Source: Gracilariopsis chorda
Taxonomy: Eukaryota; Rhodophyta; Florideophyceae; Gracilariales; Gracilariaceae
Length of the DNA: 64,000 nucleotides
Reading direction: 5' to 3'
Assembly: GCA_003194525.1 (NCBI GenBank)
Contig: NBIV01000205.1
Span: 81,613 to 145,612, forward strand
Shown here: positions 18,564-28,760 of the stretch, one piece after another
Numbering within the stretch: position 1 is the stretch's first letter
Layout: the number at the start of each line of letters is the position of its first letter
Made by a program: the position numbers and the translations under genes
The notes under the pieces: model-generated
What the model saw: the letters and a program-made list of their open reading frames with translations, nothing else
What the model was told of the DNA's origin: nothing
The model's database searches: none

Positions 18564-21167
18564 CTACCTAAACTGACTGTCGACAATCTCTGAAAACGGT
18601 TTCCGACACACCGGACATTCCACCCTCAGCATCCTGGAACAAGCCTTACAACACACAGAATGCCCGCACCACAAGAACATCGTTTCCACCTTTGCATCCA
18701 GGCAAATGACGCAGCTGCCAGCATCTGGCCCCCGTTCCACAGCAAGTTCAACAAGACTCTTGGCGTCCAGTACCGACCGATGCGAAACCTCCAACGAGAA
18801 CGTTGAACTCGACATGCTAAACCCGTTATCCCCTCCAACTAACACAACCTGCTCGTCCTGCGCACACGCCATGGCGCTCCCGCACAGTTTCCCAGGCGCG
18901 TGACCGACCAAATTCGGCGTATCAACCCAGCGCAAACGACTGCTTTCAAACACTGCAAGGTCATTCAGAAGCCCCGCATTTGAGTCTCCTCCATACACAA
19001 GTACCTGGTCGCCCAGTACCGTAGACGCATGCCCCTCACGCGCCTTTGGCCGTGTGGGTTCGTCCGGGTACGGAATGGAATGCCATGAAGAAGTGACCAT
19101 ATCAAAGATGAACGTGTCGTCGTAAAACCGATCTCCATCATCGTATCCGCCGTGCACGAACATGTGTCTATCGTTGATGAACTCCACAACGCACCCACTA
19201 CGAGGTCGGGGCCGCTGTCCGCTCCCTCGAGGCCGCATCTGGATCCACTGTGACCTCTCGGCATGGAACACGTTCACGTACAAGGCGTCGTAGTACTTAC
19301 CGCCCAGGTAGCGGTACAGCGATCGTCCGCCGAACACCAGCACGTTCGCGCCATCAGAAGTGACGGTCATGCCCATACGCGCTCGTATCCCCGGTGGCGT
19401 GCCCGTACAGGTTACAGGTGACCATGTCTCATTTGCAACATGGAACATGTGAAGGTCGTTGAGACGACCTCTTGGTGAACTACCTCCGAATACGATTAAG
19501 CGGCTTTGATCAGAGCCCAGCGCAACGGCGCCGTGTCCCGTTCTGCCAATAGGGATAACACCGGATGGTGTTATAGTGCTCCACTTGAGGTTTTCTACGT
19601 CTAGCTGATGCAGCGTGTTGAGGCGCGTTCCGGGCGGCTCCTGGCCTCCAAAGCCCGCGGAACCACCGAACTTGAGGAGTGTTTTACCGCCGTTGACAGC
19701 GGTAAGCGTGTGTCCCTCCGTTCCAGGCGCCGGTGCCGAAGTGTCTCGAGGGTGAAGCGTCCACTTCATCTCCACAATTCGGTCACGTATAGGACGGCCC
19801 GTCTCCCCGGGCAAGAAAGCTTCGTGCGTAGCACTTGACAAGCGGGAAGTAAACGCGGCTGGGTGCAGTTCCGTGAGATCAGTAGTGGAGAATGAAATGG
19901 ATGTACGAGGGGAATCTTGATAAGGAAGTGTGACGAAACTTTGCTCTTGGGCGGCATTCTCGTCGTAGGTCGGGACGTCCAAGCGTGTGGCGGCCGGATG
20001 TACCCACGAGTAAGCACCAGTGTTGGCGTTACAGAAAAGTCCTTGACGGAGAACACGGCATCCGAGGTCACGAGCCCTTCGCTTGTCGTTCTTGACTGCT
20101 TCATCGATTGTGGAATCGGATGGAGTGGTCCATACATCAACGCTGCTGTTGATGTGGTGGTAGTACTTGTATCCAAAAGTATCGACAAGGGCGACCCATC
20201 CCGGCGGCAAGTGTGGGCTTTGCGGAACGCGACCAACATGGGATAGGGGCGTTCCAAAGACAACGGGACGAGCGCCCGTGATGGAGACGTCGGTAGTTAC
20301 ACCGCCGACCATCTGACCGGTTGGGGCGGGGGTATCTGCTGTTACGCTCATGGAGAGAGTTAGTTGGTCGGTGAGTTGGAGTTGTACAGGGTAGGGGTTG
20401 GCAGGGTGGGTGAGAGCGGCCCAGATGTGATGAATGGGCATAACGTGTTGATAGTGGTCGGGAGATCGCGGTGACTCGAGCACTCGTATGTTGATGGTGG
20501 AGTGGGCAAGCTCTGTGAGGCTGTTTGCGCGAAGAGAGAGGCGCGGCAAAGTAGGCCACTTGAAGTGCTTCATATCGCGTTGTTCAACAGCGGGTTGTTG
20601 AACAGACGATTTTGAAAAGGCGGTCTGTAGCATGTACTCGAGTGAGAGAAATGCAGTGGAAAGAGGAGTTGATGCTATGAGCGAGACATCTGTGAAGGAG
20701 AGAGAGACGCGACAGGGTTGCTCAACGTGGACGTCGAAAGCGAGGGTGAAATCGGTGGGATTACCTGTTGGGTCGCGTAGTTTGAGGCTTTGACAGACGG
20801 TGCCACGGGCGAGGGAGAGCAGACTTATACGCAGGGCGCCTATGGGCGTTGCGGGAAGACGACCCATGCAGGGTGAGAGAGCGGGGAATCGGGGCTTGGA
20901 CATCTTTGTGAGGTTGATGTTGAGCATTGCAGCACTGACGGCGAGGCGGTCGGGCAGACGTTCTGTCCACTTGACGCGCCATTCAGGAGGGAAAAGCAGC
21001 TCCTGGGAGGGAGTGCGAGTGGCGGCATCGCGCTTTACAATGGGCGACTCGACGGCGGTGAGACGGCGAGTGGTGGTGGAAATAGTTATTTGGCAGGAGG
21101 TAGGAAGCGGTGTTGGAGTGGCAGCAGTTAGACGAAAGTTGCACAGCTTGAAGTTAAGCACTCCCAT
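18564..21167 (-). CDS. C2-like / WW / Kelch / RING protein (putative E3 ubiquitin ligase)
   Basis: 867 residues from the ATG at 21167. Residues about 1-190 resemble an N-terminal C2 domain (GVLNFKLCNFRLTA, then WTERLPDRLAVSAAMLNINL). A WW domain lies at about 319-350 (LPPGWVALVDTFGYKYYHHI then WTTP), and a degenerate WW at about 370-393. Kelch repeats fill about 470-800, with turns such as GRTGHGAVALGSDQSRLIVF and VHGGYDDGDRFYDDTFIF. A C3HC4 RING is at about 818-855 (CVICLD, then WCGHSVCCKAC, then CPVC). RING proteins recruit E2 enzymes; WW and Kelch would supply substrate binding. The frame extends 97 codons upstream through a G-rich tract, but the ATG before the C2-like start was preferred. 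Other than the RING and Kelch parts, domain limits are approximate. Confidence 0.85.
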   Translation of the reverse strand: MGVLNFKLCNFRLTAATPTPLPTSCQITISTTTRRLTAVESPIVKRDAATRTPSQELLFPPEWRVKWTERLPDRLAVSAAMLNINLTKMSKPRFPALSPCMGRLPATPIGALRISLLSLARGTVCQSLKLRDPTGNPTDFTLAFDVHVEQPCRVSLSFTDVSLIASTPLSTAFLSLEYMLQTAFSKSSVQQPAVEQRDMKHFKWPTLPRLSLRANSLTELAHSTINIRVLESPRSPDHYQHVMPIHHIWAALTHPANPYPVQLQLTDQLTLSMSVTADTPAPTGQMVGGVTTDVSITGARPVVFGTPLSHVGRVPQSPHLPPGWVALVDTFGYKYYHHINSSVDVWTTPSDSTIDEAVKNDKRRARDLGCRVLRQGLFCNANTGAYSWVHPAATRLDVPTYDENAAQEQSFVTLPYQDSPRTSISFSTTDLTELHPAAFTSRLSSATHEAFLPGETGRPIRDRIVEMKWTLHPRDTSAPAPGTEGHTLTAVNGGKTLLKFGGSAGFGGQEPPGTRLNTLHQLDVENLKWSTITPSGVIPIGRTGHGAVALGSDQSRLIVFGGSSPRGRLNDLHMFHVANETWSPVTCTGTPPGIRARMGMTVTSDGANVLVFGGRSLYRYLGGKYYDALYVNVFHAERSQWIQMRPRGSGQRPRPRSGCVVEFINDRHMFVHGGYDDGDRFYDDTFIFDMVTSSWHSIPYPDEPTRPKAREGHASTVLGDQVLVYGGDSNAGLLNDLAVFESSRLRWVDTPNLVGHAPGKLCGSAMACAQDEQVVLVGGDNGFSMSSSTFSLEVSHRSVLDAKSLVELAVERGPDAGSCVICLDAKVETMFLWCGHSVCCKACSRMLRVECPVCRKPFSEIVDSQFR

Positions 21168-21592
21168 GATGTTCTTACGGATGACGGACGGGGCTGGATG
21201 GGGGAGGAAGAAGTGCGAGTTTTGACGGGGCGAGTCGACACGGGCCGGGGGGGGGAGGGGGGGGAACACGGGGAGAGGGATGCATTGGTGAAGAGCAAGT
21301 TTTTTTGGAGATACTTGCGGGTGTGCGCAACGGCGGTTGGGCACGATGGCAGCAGCGGCGACAAACGCCAGTGGCCGCTCCAATATCGCGTGTTGAGGCG
21401 GCCACCAATGAGAAAACGCGCCATGCACAGGTCTCATCAAATATCTTGACAGCTGCACGTCACTTTTTTTCGTTGGGTGTATTCTAGAAGCTTTTCTACA
21501 ACTGTATCTAAGTTACCCGCGGCACGTCCCCTACCGCTGGCGCAGTCGCCGTCTTTGCCGTCGTTGCTGCTGCGCTGTGTGGCGCACTCGAT
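21168..21592. other. Divergent intergenic region with G-rich tract
   Basis: Between the Kelch/RING gene (-) and the small gene at 21593 (+). It contains a broken poly-G tract at 21246-21264 and a T9 run near 21300. The minus-strand frame is open through it but begins with low-complexity Pro/Ser sequence. Confidence 0.45.
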
Positions 21593-21895
21593 ATGCTTCC
21601 TGCCGACGCTCCCGTGCCGGGGGAAGAGGAGCACGAGGCGGCGCGCGTGTTGCTCAACCCGCCTCTACTCGCGCTCTACGCGCTCACCAACGGCGTCACC
21701 CACGCCGCTGCTCGACGCATGCTGCTTGCGCTCGTCGCCGGCGCCCCGTCGGCCAAACCGCCGACTCAACCGGCAGAGCCGCCCATTCCGGAGGTGCTTT
21801 CTAAGACGTATCGCACCCCGGTGCTCCCCGCCTTCAAAAATCTCATCGATCAGCACGCCCCCCATCTGGTCATCGCCCACGTCCGCCCGCACTGA
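21593..21895 (+). CDS. Small conserved-looking protein, function unknown
   Basis: 100 residues, Ala/Pro/Leu-rich, with no signal peptide and no membrane segment. A helical stretch LLALYALTNGVTHAAARRML looks like a folded module, and LSKTYRTPVLPAFKNLIDQH a second helix. GC content and codon choice fit its neighbours. The stop lies 12 bp from the stop of the pseudouridine synthase gene on the other strand. I do not recognise it, and a second overlapping frame (21477-22013) cannot be excluded as the coding one. Confidence 0.45.
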   Translation: MLPADAPVPGEEEHEAARVLLNPPLLALYALTNGVTHAAARRMLLALVAGAPSAKPPTQPAEPPIPEVLSKTYRTPVLPAFKNLIDQHAPHLVIAHVRPH

Positions 21896-21906
21896 CCCGC
21901 GCGCCT

Positions 21907-23067
21907 TCACCACCCTCGTTGCTCCTCCTCGAAAGTTGGGTATATCACCCGCTTCAGAAGCGATCGCATGTCGCGTGGAAGCTCGCTTGTCACTGTTAGA
22001 AACTCGTTTGTGAACGGGTGTCGCAGCGATAATTTCCACGCGTGTAACAGCGGTCTACTCGCGAGTGTGGAGAAACGATGATTTATGTCACCCGCTCCGT
22101 ACAACTCGTCGCCCAATACTGGCGCTCGTGCGTGTCGTAAATGTACTCTTATTTGGTGTGTTCGCCCGGTCTCGATCCCCACTTTCACCACGTGCAACAA
22201 TGAACGCGCGTCACTAGCAACTACTTGAACCACACTTTTGGCGCTTCTACCGCCGCTATGTTCCGGTAGTACGCACATTCGAATGCGATCTGTTGGACAC
22301 CTTCCAACAGGTTCGTCGATTATTCTGGAGATGCAACCCTTTCCGGCTGGATTTCCCACTGTGATTGCAATGTACTCCTTCTTCAACTGACGCGCTGCAA
22401 ATAGCTCGCTTAGCTTCTCGCACGCTTGCTGCGTCTTGCCGGCTAGTAGTACGCCGGATGTGCCTTTGTCAAGTCGGTGAACGATTCCGGCACGTGATGA
22501 ATTCATTTCACGTAGTGATTTATATCGATGTGCCAACGCGTTCACGACCGTCCCACTCCAGTTTCCAGGCGCGGGATGTACCACCATTCCCGCCTGCTTG
22601 TTCACAAACACAACATGTTCGTCTTCATAAAGGATTTCCAACGGGATTTCTTCCGCCGCTACGGGCTGCTCACGCTCTGTGGGCACCAAATTGACCACGA
22701 TTTCACAGCCCGGCACGACACGATGCGACTTGCTCACCGGCGATTTGCCATCGATTTGCACGTGCCCGGAGCTGATCAGAGACTGAATGTACGATCTTGA
22801 ACGCTCTTTGAAACGGCATGCAAGTAGTTTGTCTATCCGTGTTCCGGTTTGTTCAGCTGTAGTTTGAAATGTCTCTACTTGGCTTTGAGGTATGTTTTGT
22901 TGTTGCTTGTCGATTGGACCCGGTGATAGTGACGCTTTTGCGGCTTGCGCTTGCTGCACAGCGTGTTGCGTATGCTGCCTGGAGCAGCGCGCCGGGGGGA
23001 AGTGCTTTCGTGCGCTCAGCGGCACTCGTACTAGCGTCTGCGTGAACGCGTATCGTCTTTTGTACAT
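21907..23067 (-). CDS. RluD/RluA-family pseudouridine synthase, likely organellar
   Basis: 386 residues. Residues 1 to about 70 are basic and Gln/Ala/Ser-rich and resemble a mitochondrial or plastid presequence. An S4 RNA-binding domain follows at about 76-125 (GTRIDKLLACRFKERSRSYI then SGHVQIDGK). The catalytic domain holds IVHRLDKGTSGVLLAG with Asp200 as the nucleophile, and the family signature GRTHQIRVHL. The S4 plus catalytic layout matches RluD and RluC, which modify large-subunit rRNA. Which organelle and which uridine are not determinable. A single exon, divergent from SF1. Confidence 0.92.
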   Translation of the reverse strand: MYKRRYAFTQTLVRVPLSARKHFPPARCSRQHTQHAVQQAQAAKASLSPGPIDKQQQNIPQSQVETFQTTAEQTGTRIDKLLACRFKERSRSYIQSLISSGHVQIDGKSPVSKSHRVVPGCEIVVNLVPTEREQPVAAEEIPLEILYEDEHVVFVNKQAGMVVHPAPGNWSGTVVNALAHRYKSLREMNSSRAGIVHRLDKGTSGVLLAGKTQQACEKLSELFAARQLKKEYIAITVGNPAGKGCISRIIDEPVGRCPTDRIRMCVLPEHSGGRSAKSVVQVVASDARSLLHVVKVGIETGRTHQIRVHLRHARAPVLGDELYGAGDINHRFSTLASRPLLHAWKLSLRHPFTNEFLTVTSELPRDMRSLLKRVIYPTFEEEQRGW

Positions 23068-23513
23068 AGTTACTCCCTCTTCTGACGTAGTTCCAATCGC
23101 GAAAAGATGTTCAGTGACGCTGGTTTAGCAGATAAAGATGGTTGTTGCAACGCATCCTTTCATAGTAGTGATGGGCTCTCTAGTAGAGTACTCGCTAGAC
23201 AAGTTCCGCCTTGGGAGAGCACGCACGTTCTACAGCTGTAAAAATTGCACAGATCTATCTGGGGCGAGAACCCTTTTTTTGGCAAACAGCCATTTTCCAT
23301 TCCGTCACCCCCCGTGCCCCAACGCCTGCCCCCAACTCTCTCCAGTCTTTCCGATTCACCCTGCGTGTAGATTCTTTCACGCGTACCGCACGCTCCACTC
23401 ACAGCCCCTCTTCCAACCACTGCCTAAAGCATCAAGCCCCATGAACAACTAACATACCACTTGCATCACAAGCCCCAACTACCGCCGCAACCCAAAAACC
23501 CCCAGCCCCAAAA
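23068..23513. other. Divergent promoter region, pseudouridine synthase / SF1
   Basis: 446 bp with C-rich sequence at 23300-23400. No gene with recognisable features; open frames here are short and uninformative. Confidence 0.45.
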
Positions 23514-24725
23514 ATGTTCGAGAAGCCAGAGAGAAAACGTCGCAAACGAACCCGTTGGGAGCGTATAGACGTCCAAGCCGTGGAAAAGTCTCAGTTTCAA
23601 GCTCGTCTCGATCTCATCTCCCAAGCCATAAACACGCAGAACATCCCCGTCGACGAATTATGTCGCTCTCCCTCCCCAGAGCCGCGCTACGACACACGCG
23701 GAAAGCGCGTCAACACGCGCTACGATCGCGCCGTCGACAAGCTCGAAGCAGAGAGGTTTCGAATTTATACCCGTCTCAAACAACTCGACCCCAATTTCCG
23801 CCCGCCACGAGGTTTACGCCCGCCCAAATTCGTCGACAGGCTATACATCCCGAAAGAAAAGGAAGGCACTCTAAACTTCATCGGACTCATTCTGGGGCCT
23901 AGAGGAAACACTCAGAAGCGTCTGGAAAAGGATTATGAATGCAAGGTTGCCATTCGCGGAAAGGGAAGCGTCAAGGATGGTCGAGCAAGAGGTCCTGCTC
24001 AACTTGAAGACAATGAACCTTTACACGTCATCATAACCGCGGAGGGACTTGACGGGAAGCAGCGCATTGACCAGTGCAAACGCAAGATCATGGATATCAT
24101 CACGCCTCGCGAGGATAACGACAACGATCACAAGCAAGCCCAGCTTCGAGAACTGGCACAACTCAATGGAACGCTACGTGAACAAGATCGTGATTTTCGC
24201 GGCGCAAAAAACTATGACAAGTCAATACGTTGCGCAAACTGCAACGAAACGTCACATCCAACCGCTGATTGTCCGAAAAAGGGCGACGGCGCAGAACTAG
24301 ATGCTGATTACCAATCATTCATGGCCGAACTGAATGGCAACAAGGAACCAGAACAACAAGAACCCGAAACCAAGGTCGCGCCCTGGTTAAAGGAAGATGC
24401 ATTTGCAACAAGACCTGCTCCGCCTCCACCCGGCTGGAATGGTGCTCCACCTCCACCTGCAGACCCAGCTCGCACTTCATTCTCTTCGAATGCTCCGTTC
24501 CGCCAAAAGCCTCATCGCATGCATGATCAATTTCAATATGGAAGCGTCCAGTTTCCGCAGCTACCTATTCAAGGACAGCAACATGCCATGCCGTCTGTTC
24601 CAATGCCTCCTCCGCCCCTTCCACATAACGACATGCCACCACCGCCTCCCCCTCCTCCCCCGGTCGACATTCCACCGCCACCTTCGGATGGCTTACCCCC
24701 GCCTCCGCCACCACCCCCGAGCTAA
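23514..24725 (+). CDS. SF1: Splicing factor 1 / branchpoint-binding protein
   Basis: 403 residues. The protein binds the intron branchpoint in the early spliceosome together with U2AF. The N-terminus has the basic KPERKRRKRTRWE U2AF-ligand motif. A KH/QUA2 region lies at about 105-205 (IGLILGPRGNTQKRLEKDYE and AIRGKGSVKDGR). One CCHC zinc knuckle is present at 240-253 (CANCNETSHPTADC). The C-terminal 110 residues are Pro-rich with runs of PPPPPP. Plant and fungal SF1 often have two knuckles; only one is seen here. A single exon ending TAA at 24723. Confidence 0.95.
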   Translation: MFEKPERKRRKRTRWERIDVQAVEKSQFQARLDLISQAINTQNIPVDELCRSPSPEPRYDTRGKRVNTRYDRAVDKLEAERFRIYTRLKQLDPNFRPPRGLRPPKFVDRLYIPKEKEGTLNFIGLILGPRGNTQKRLEKDYECKVAIRGKGSVKDGRARGPAQLEDNEPLHVIITAEGLDGKQRIDQCKRKIMDIITPREDNDNDHKQAQLRELAQLNGTLREQDRDFRGAKNYDKSIRCANCNETSHPTADCPKKGDGAELDADYQSFMAELNGNKEPEQQEPETKVAPWLKEDAFATRPAPPPPGWNGAPPPPADPARTSFSSNAPFRQKPHRMHDQFQYGSVQFPQLPIQGQQHAMPSVPMPPPPLPHNDMPPPPPPPPPVDIPPPPSDGLPPPPPPPPS

Positions 24726-24859
24726 ATCACGTACCACTGACAATAATACCTACTTCATCCATCGTGAGCCAGTAGCGTCTTTGAAAGTGATAGGTTTGCG
24801 TCTTGTTACCCGGCCATGGAGCCGACAAGTTAAAACCAACAAAAATTGTTACACTGAAA

Positions 24860-25969
24860 TCAGTATGGAAGCCTCTTTCTTTGTAGTGGACGTCCTCTCA
24901 ACCCGTTCCAAAAACTGCCAGCATCCATTAGTCTCTTTCCAGGCGGTTGGACAGTCAACAGACCAAGACGACTACCGTCACCGCATGTGATTACTAATGC
25001 ATTCTTTTCTGCATCGTGACTGACGTCATGTATATCAAAGCAAATTCCACCCTCTCTTCTCAAGACAGTCGTTTTGCCGATCTTCAATCTGATTGCTTCA
25101 GCATTATCACTCTCCCCAACAGAAAAATCAGCCCAAGTGCCAGGCCACCCGGCCAGTGCTCGCACCTTGTTGTGATTTAAGATCGCATTCTCTGTGAAAC
25201 TCAGTCGCGCTTCGTCCTTCGACAACTTGGGGGCATGGGATGCTTGGCTGTCATCCTGTTCACACATCTGTGCACTGCCTTCCCAAATGCTTGGAAGCAC
25301 GTTTAACAGCGTATCGGCACCCACATCTACCAGCTCCTCCAACAACTCTGGCGTCTGTTCGCTGCCATCAAGCTCCCTTTCTTTCACAGCTACGATCGGA
25401 CCAGCATCCATTTTAAGCACCGTGTATAGAATTGTAACCCCTGTCTTCTCTACGCCGGCCTCCAAGGCTCGCGGGACTGGAGCTGCACCGCGGTAATGCG
25501 GAAGCAAGCTCGGATGGATATTAAGGGTGCCAAATTTCGGCAGATCAAGGAACTTTTGGGGTAGAAACTTGCCGTATGCCGTTGTGATGCACAGATCTGG
25601 GTGGACATGGGTCATGGAGTCTATGAAGTCCTGTTCTCCTGCTCGAACTGGAGTTAGAATGGGTGAGATTCCAAGTTGTTCTGCAACAATGTGAACGGGT
25701 GATTTGGTCAATACGCGCTTGCGTCCCTGGGAAGCGGGCGGTTGTGTGACAACTGCGCATAGTTCATATTCTGGTTTACTCTGCTTGGAGGCGGCGTATA
25801 ACTTCTTCAGTACATTTGCCGCTATCTGTGGCGTGCCGAGAAAGACAACTCGCTTTGGTGCAGATCGCGCCGCCACTATCAATCTCCTGGAAGAGTGACG
25901 ACAATAGCGGGAAAGTCGACGAGCGGAACGGGAGAAAGATGTGTATCCCAAGCCGAATGCAACTGACAT
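24860..25969 (-). CDS. fmt: Methionyl-tRNA formyltransferase, organellar
   Basis: 369 residues. The enzyme transfers a formyl group from 10-formyl-THF to initiator Met-tRNA for organellar translation. Residues 1 to about 38 are Ser/Arg-rich with few acids, a likely presequence. The N-terminal formyltransferase domain starts with RVVFLGTPQIAANVLKKLY. The catalytic block has GTLNIHPSLLPHYRGAAPVP (Asn and His) and the downstream Asp in LKMDAGPIVA. The C-terminal domain begins near NHNKVRALAGWPGTWADF and ends near the stop. Convergent with SF1 (134 bp between stops). A single exon. Confidence 0.94.
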   Translation of the reverse strand: MSVAFGLGYTSFSRSARRLSRYCRHSSRRLIVAARSAPKRVVFLGTPQIAANVLKKLYAASKQSKPEYELCAVVTQPPASQGRKRVLTKSPVHIVAEQLGISPILTPVRAGEQDFIDSMTHVHPDLCITTAYGKFLPQKFLDLPKFGTLNIHPSLLPHYRGAAPVPRALEAGVEKTGVTILYTVLKMDAGPIVAVKERELDGSEQTPELLEELVDVGADTLLNVLPSIWEGSAQMCEQDDSQASHAPKLSKDEARLSFTENAILNHNKVRALAGWPGTWADFSVGESDNAEAIRLKIGKTTVLRREGGICFDIHDVSHDAEKNALVITCGDGSRLGLLTVQPPGKRLMDAGSFWNGLRGRPLQRKRLPY

Positions 25970-27954
25970 GATAGCAATAAATGTCGACCAGGAAGTTGAG
26001 TCTTTGGTGATCTGGATAACGTGAAGTTATTGAGCTACAGAACGTGCTCAGATCTTCGGTTGGAGATGTTGGGTCCCGAACCTAAAGGTGGTAAAGACAC
26101 TGAGGACAGAGAGTGAGGTCCAAAATAAGCTTTAGTGGCGCGCGTCGTTCAACTCTTGAACCTTTATCTGCAGCTACGCAGATCAACGATTCAACCCGTC
26201 ATGATTGTCAATCAGCATTACAGTGCATGAACGTAGTAAACTCGAGTTTAAGAGTCTTCTTCTGATGATGAAAGAGGCTCTATTTAATATCCAAAATGCT
26301 GTTCCAGACACGCCCTCCGCACTTGATATATGCCTCGTTCTGAGCTAGTAATGTTGCGCAAAGTCGACTAGTGAAATCTCGTAACGCTTATCGTAAGCAT
26401 TCTCACAGCAACATCAACTGATTCGTGCTTCGAAAGGTCTCACGATATCCTTAACGGTGCTTATCTAAAATATTGTATGTATCGAACTGGAAAGACGAAA
26501 GATTCTCACCTTCAAAAAGAATGTATCACAAGGGATTCCCTACACGACTCTTATTAAGCTACGTTGGACGAAGAAGCCAAGTGACAATGCGATTGGGTCT
26601 ACCCGGAGAACTTAATCATCGAGTAGATGCTTAGCCTCCTTCATCATCGGAACAAGAGGCGACACCCCTCTACACACACAAACAGAAATCAAGTCAAGCA
26701 ATTCAAAAAACAATATTCGGTTTCAAACGTTTGTTTCTGGATGGACCAATATGTTGTCAACAGTACTCCCAAAGCCCATGGTACAGAAAAAATTACCTTC
26801 AGGGTGGATTAGAAAGGGATCAATGGCTGCGTGAGGTGAGTGCGAACTAAAGAAGTCTGTAACATAGGCGTCTGGGCTGCCAGTTTGTGCCGTTCTGCAG
26901 TAAATTAGACCATCACCTGTTTCCATGGACAGCACTACAGAGTCAGATCCTGTTCGTGTCTGTTCAGTGTTATACTATTGTACCGTGAATCTGGAATCGT
27001 TTACATTCTTCTGAACCTCTTAATGGGATTCACATTGTAACGAAAAAAATGCGAGGAACTGAAGAACAGGCTTCACTAGTTTCGCTTCTTTCCTTTGGTA
27101 CGCTTCGCATCGCGTCAGAAATTAGTGATGGATACATGCTCTCAAACTTCTCTTGGAAATGGTTGTTCATTTTGGTCCGACTGTACTCCTCCAGTAGTTT
27201 GGGCAGCTAGACGGACCGTAACCCCGGAACGTATACCGAAACAAAAGGATTGTGAGCAACGGACTTTATGGGTGGCGAATATCGAAGATTGGGTCTTCAT
27301 CGTTTTTCTTTCTCTTGTCAGTACTTCATGTGTCATTATCGATAAATCGTGAAATTTACACCAAAGCCAGTCTACATCTCCAAATAAAGAAGTAGACCAC
27401 GTGATTTCTCATTATCGGGCACAACATTCTCACCGGATAAATCATCAAGTATGTAGTAACTCATAGTTCTCTTTGGTAAACAAACGACGCCAACATAGTG
27501 TCAGTCGATGATCACGAAATCTGCGGCTCGCCTGCAACAGACAATCTAATGCTGCACAGCAGAGACTGCAGTTCAAATCGAGAAACCTACAAGGGTAGGT
27601 TTCTTTCTTCCCGTGTCCGCAGGTCAGAAGTGGTAGCCTTCTACCGTCGCACCGATGACAGTATGAGATAGAAGGCTTTCTATTATCACTGGCACCGTCG
27701 TAGCCCTTTACCTTTTAGCTTGTCAAGAATCAGTTACATCATGCAACGTGTTCCGACATCGCTTCAATAAAGGCCAAATCCTGAAATGCTCTCCCACCAC
27801 ACGTGTATTGAGAACCGTAGCAATGTTTTCCGAAATCCATCGATCATCACATGATGAAGATGGCGAACGGTCATCTCGTTCACAAGTTGCCACAACTCGC
27901 AATCGTTCCGCGGTAAAACCACTCTTCCATAGTTGGCTCAACTGGTCGCTCAAG
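25970..27954. other. Long non-coding stretch between fmt and fabZ, with one repeat copy
   Basis: Nearly 2 kb without a recognisable gene. It is AT-richer than the flanking genes. It contains copy A of a short dispersed repeat (about 26,500-26,680) and a small hairpin CGAGAAACCTACAAGGGTAG then GTTTC near 27580-27605. The FabZ frame opens at 27748, but the chosen start is 27955. Confidence 0.5.
26500..26680 (+). repeat. Dispersed repeat family, copy A
   Basis: A diverged copy of a roughly 150-200 bp sequence also seen at about 40,545-40,760 and 42,675-42,890. Shared landmarks in order are ACG(T/C)(T/C)GGA(C/T)G, GCCAA(A/G)TG, GCGATT(G)G, AGGGAA/GGAGAAC, AATAG(A/G)TGAT and a GAGGC/GGGGCAC block, ending in a CACA-rich tail. 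Length and ends are approximate. It may be an old SINE-like or MITE-like element. Confidence 0.55.
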
Positions 27955-28698
27955 ATGACAACATCATTTATCGGAGTACCGTGCGGAGTTCCCCAATCAT
28001 CCGGAACGCATCTTATTTCCCCACGACGGGTTCAACGAGCGCGAGCTCAACCAAAGTGGCGCGCATCAATCGGGGTAAGCGATGAAGCAGCAACGACGCC
28101 CGACACATGGGTACCAGCCAGCGAATTATCCAAGCCCTCTGAATGGCCAACAGTAATGTCAATCGAAGACATCATGAAGGTCCTCCCGCATCGCTATCCA
28201 TTTCTTCTAATCGATCGGGTGATCGCGTTCGAACCCGGCAAACGCGCAATCGCGATCAAGAACGTGTCCGTAAACGAGCCCTTCTTCCCCGGTCACTTTC
28301 CGGACAGACCGATCATGCCGGGCGTGCTGCAAGTCGAGGCGCTTGCACAAGTTGGCGGAATCGTGATGCTTCAACAACCTATCTCAGATGGCAAGGGAGA
28401 TTTCTTTTTCGGTGGTGTTGATAAGGTGAAATGGAGGAAACCAGTTCTGCCTGGCGATACTATTGTCATGGAAATGACTCTCGAAGCGTACAAAAAGAGA
28501 TTTGGAATCGCGAAAATGGTAGGCAAGTAAGTTGTGAAGGAGCGCTTACTTTCCCAATAACGTTGTAGTAGGTATGCTAACTGTGGTTGTTTCTGTTCGC
28601 TTAAATGTTTTCCGTGACGTTATCGCAGAGGTTATGTGGATGGAAAGCTTGTGGTGGAAGGTTTGTTCACGTTGGCGATGGCGGTCGACAAAGAATAA
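27955..28698 (+). CDS. fabZ: 3-hydroxyacyl-ACP dehydratase FabZ, plastid, two exons
   Basis: Exons 27955-28526 and 28629-28698 (213 residues) joined over a 102-nt intron with GTAAGT and TATCGCAG borders. Without the intron the frame stops at 28528 in the middle of the conserved C-terminus; splicing restores GYVDGKLVVEG. The enzyme dehydrates 3-hydroxyacyl-ACP in plastid fatty-acid synthesis. Residues 1 to about 65 are a Ser/Arg/Pro-rich transit peptide. The hotdog-fold blocks LPHRYPFLLIDRV, GHFPDRPIMPGVLQVEALAQ (catalytic His and Glu) and FFFGGVDKVKWRKPVLPGD are intact. ATG 27955 was chosen; an upstream ATG at 27823 is in frame and possible. Confidence 0.94.
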
Positions 28699-28760
28699 AG
28701 CATCGAGGGATTTTGGCAGCTGCGTGCAAGTCGAAGAGAGCGGTGGGTTTGAAGAGGTGA

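Noticed and set aside
27560-27610. Possible tRNA T-arm (GTTCAAATC) and short stem
   Set aside because: No D-arm, anticodon arm or acceptor stem could be built around it.
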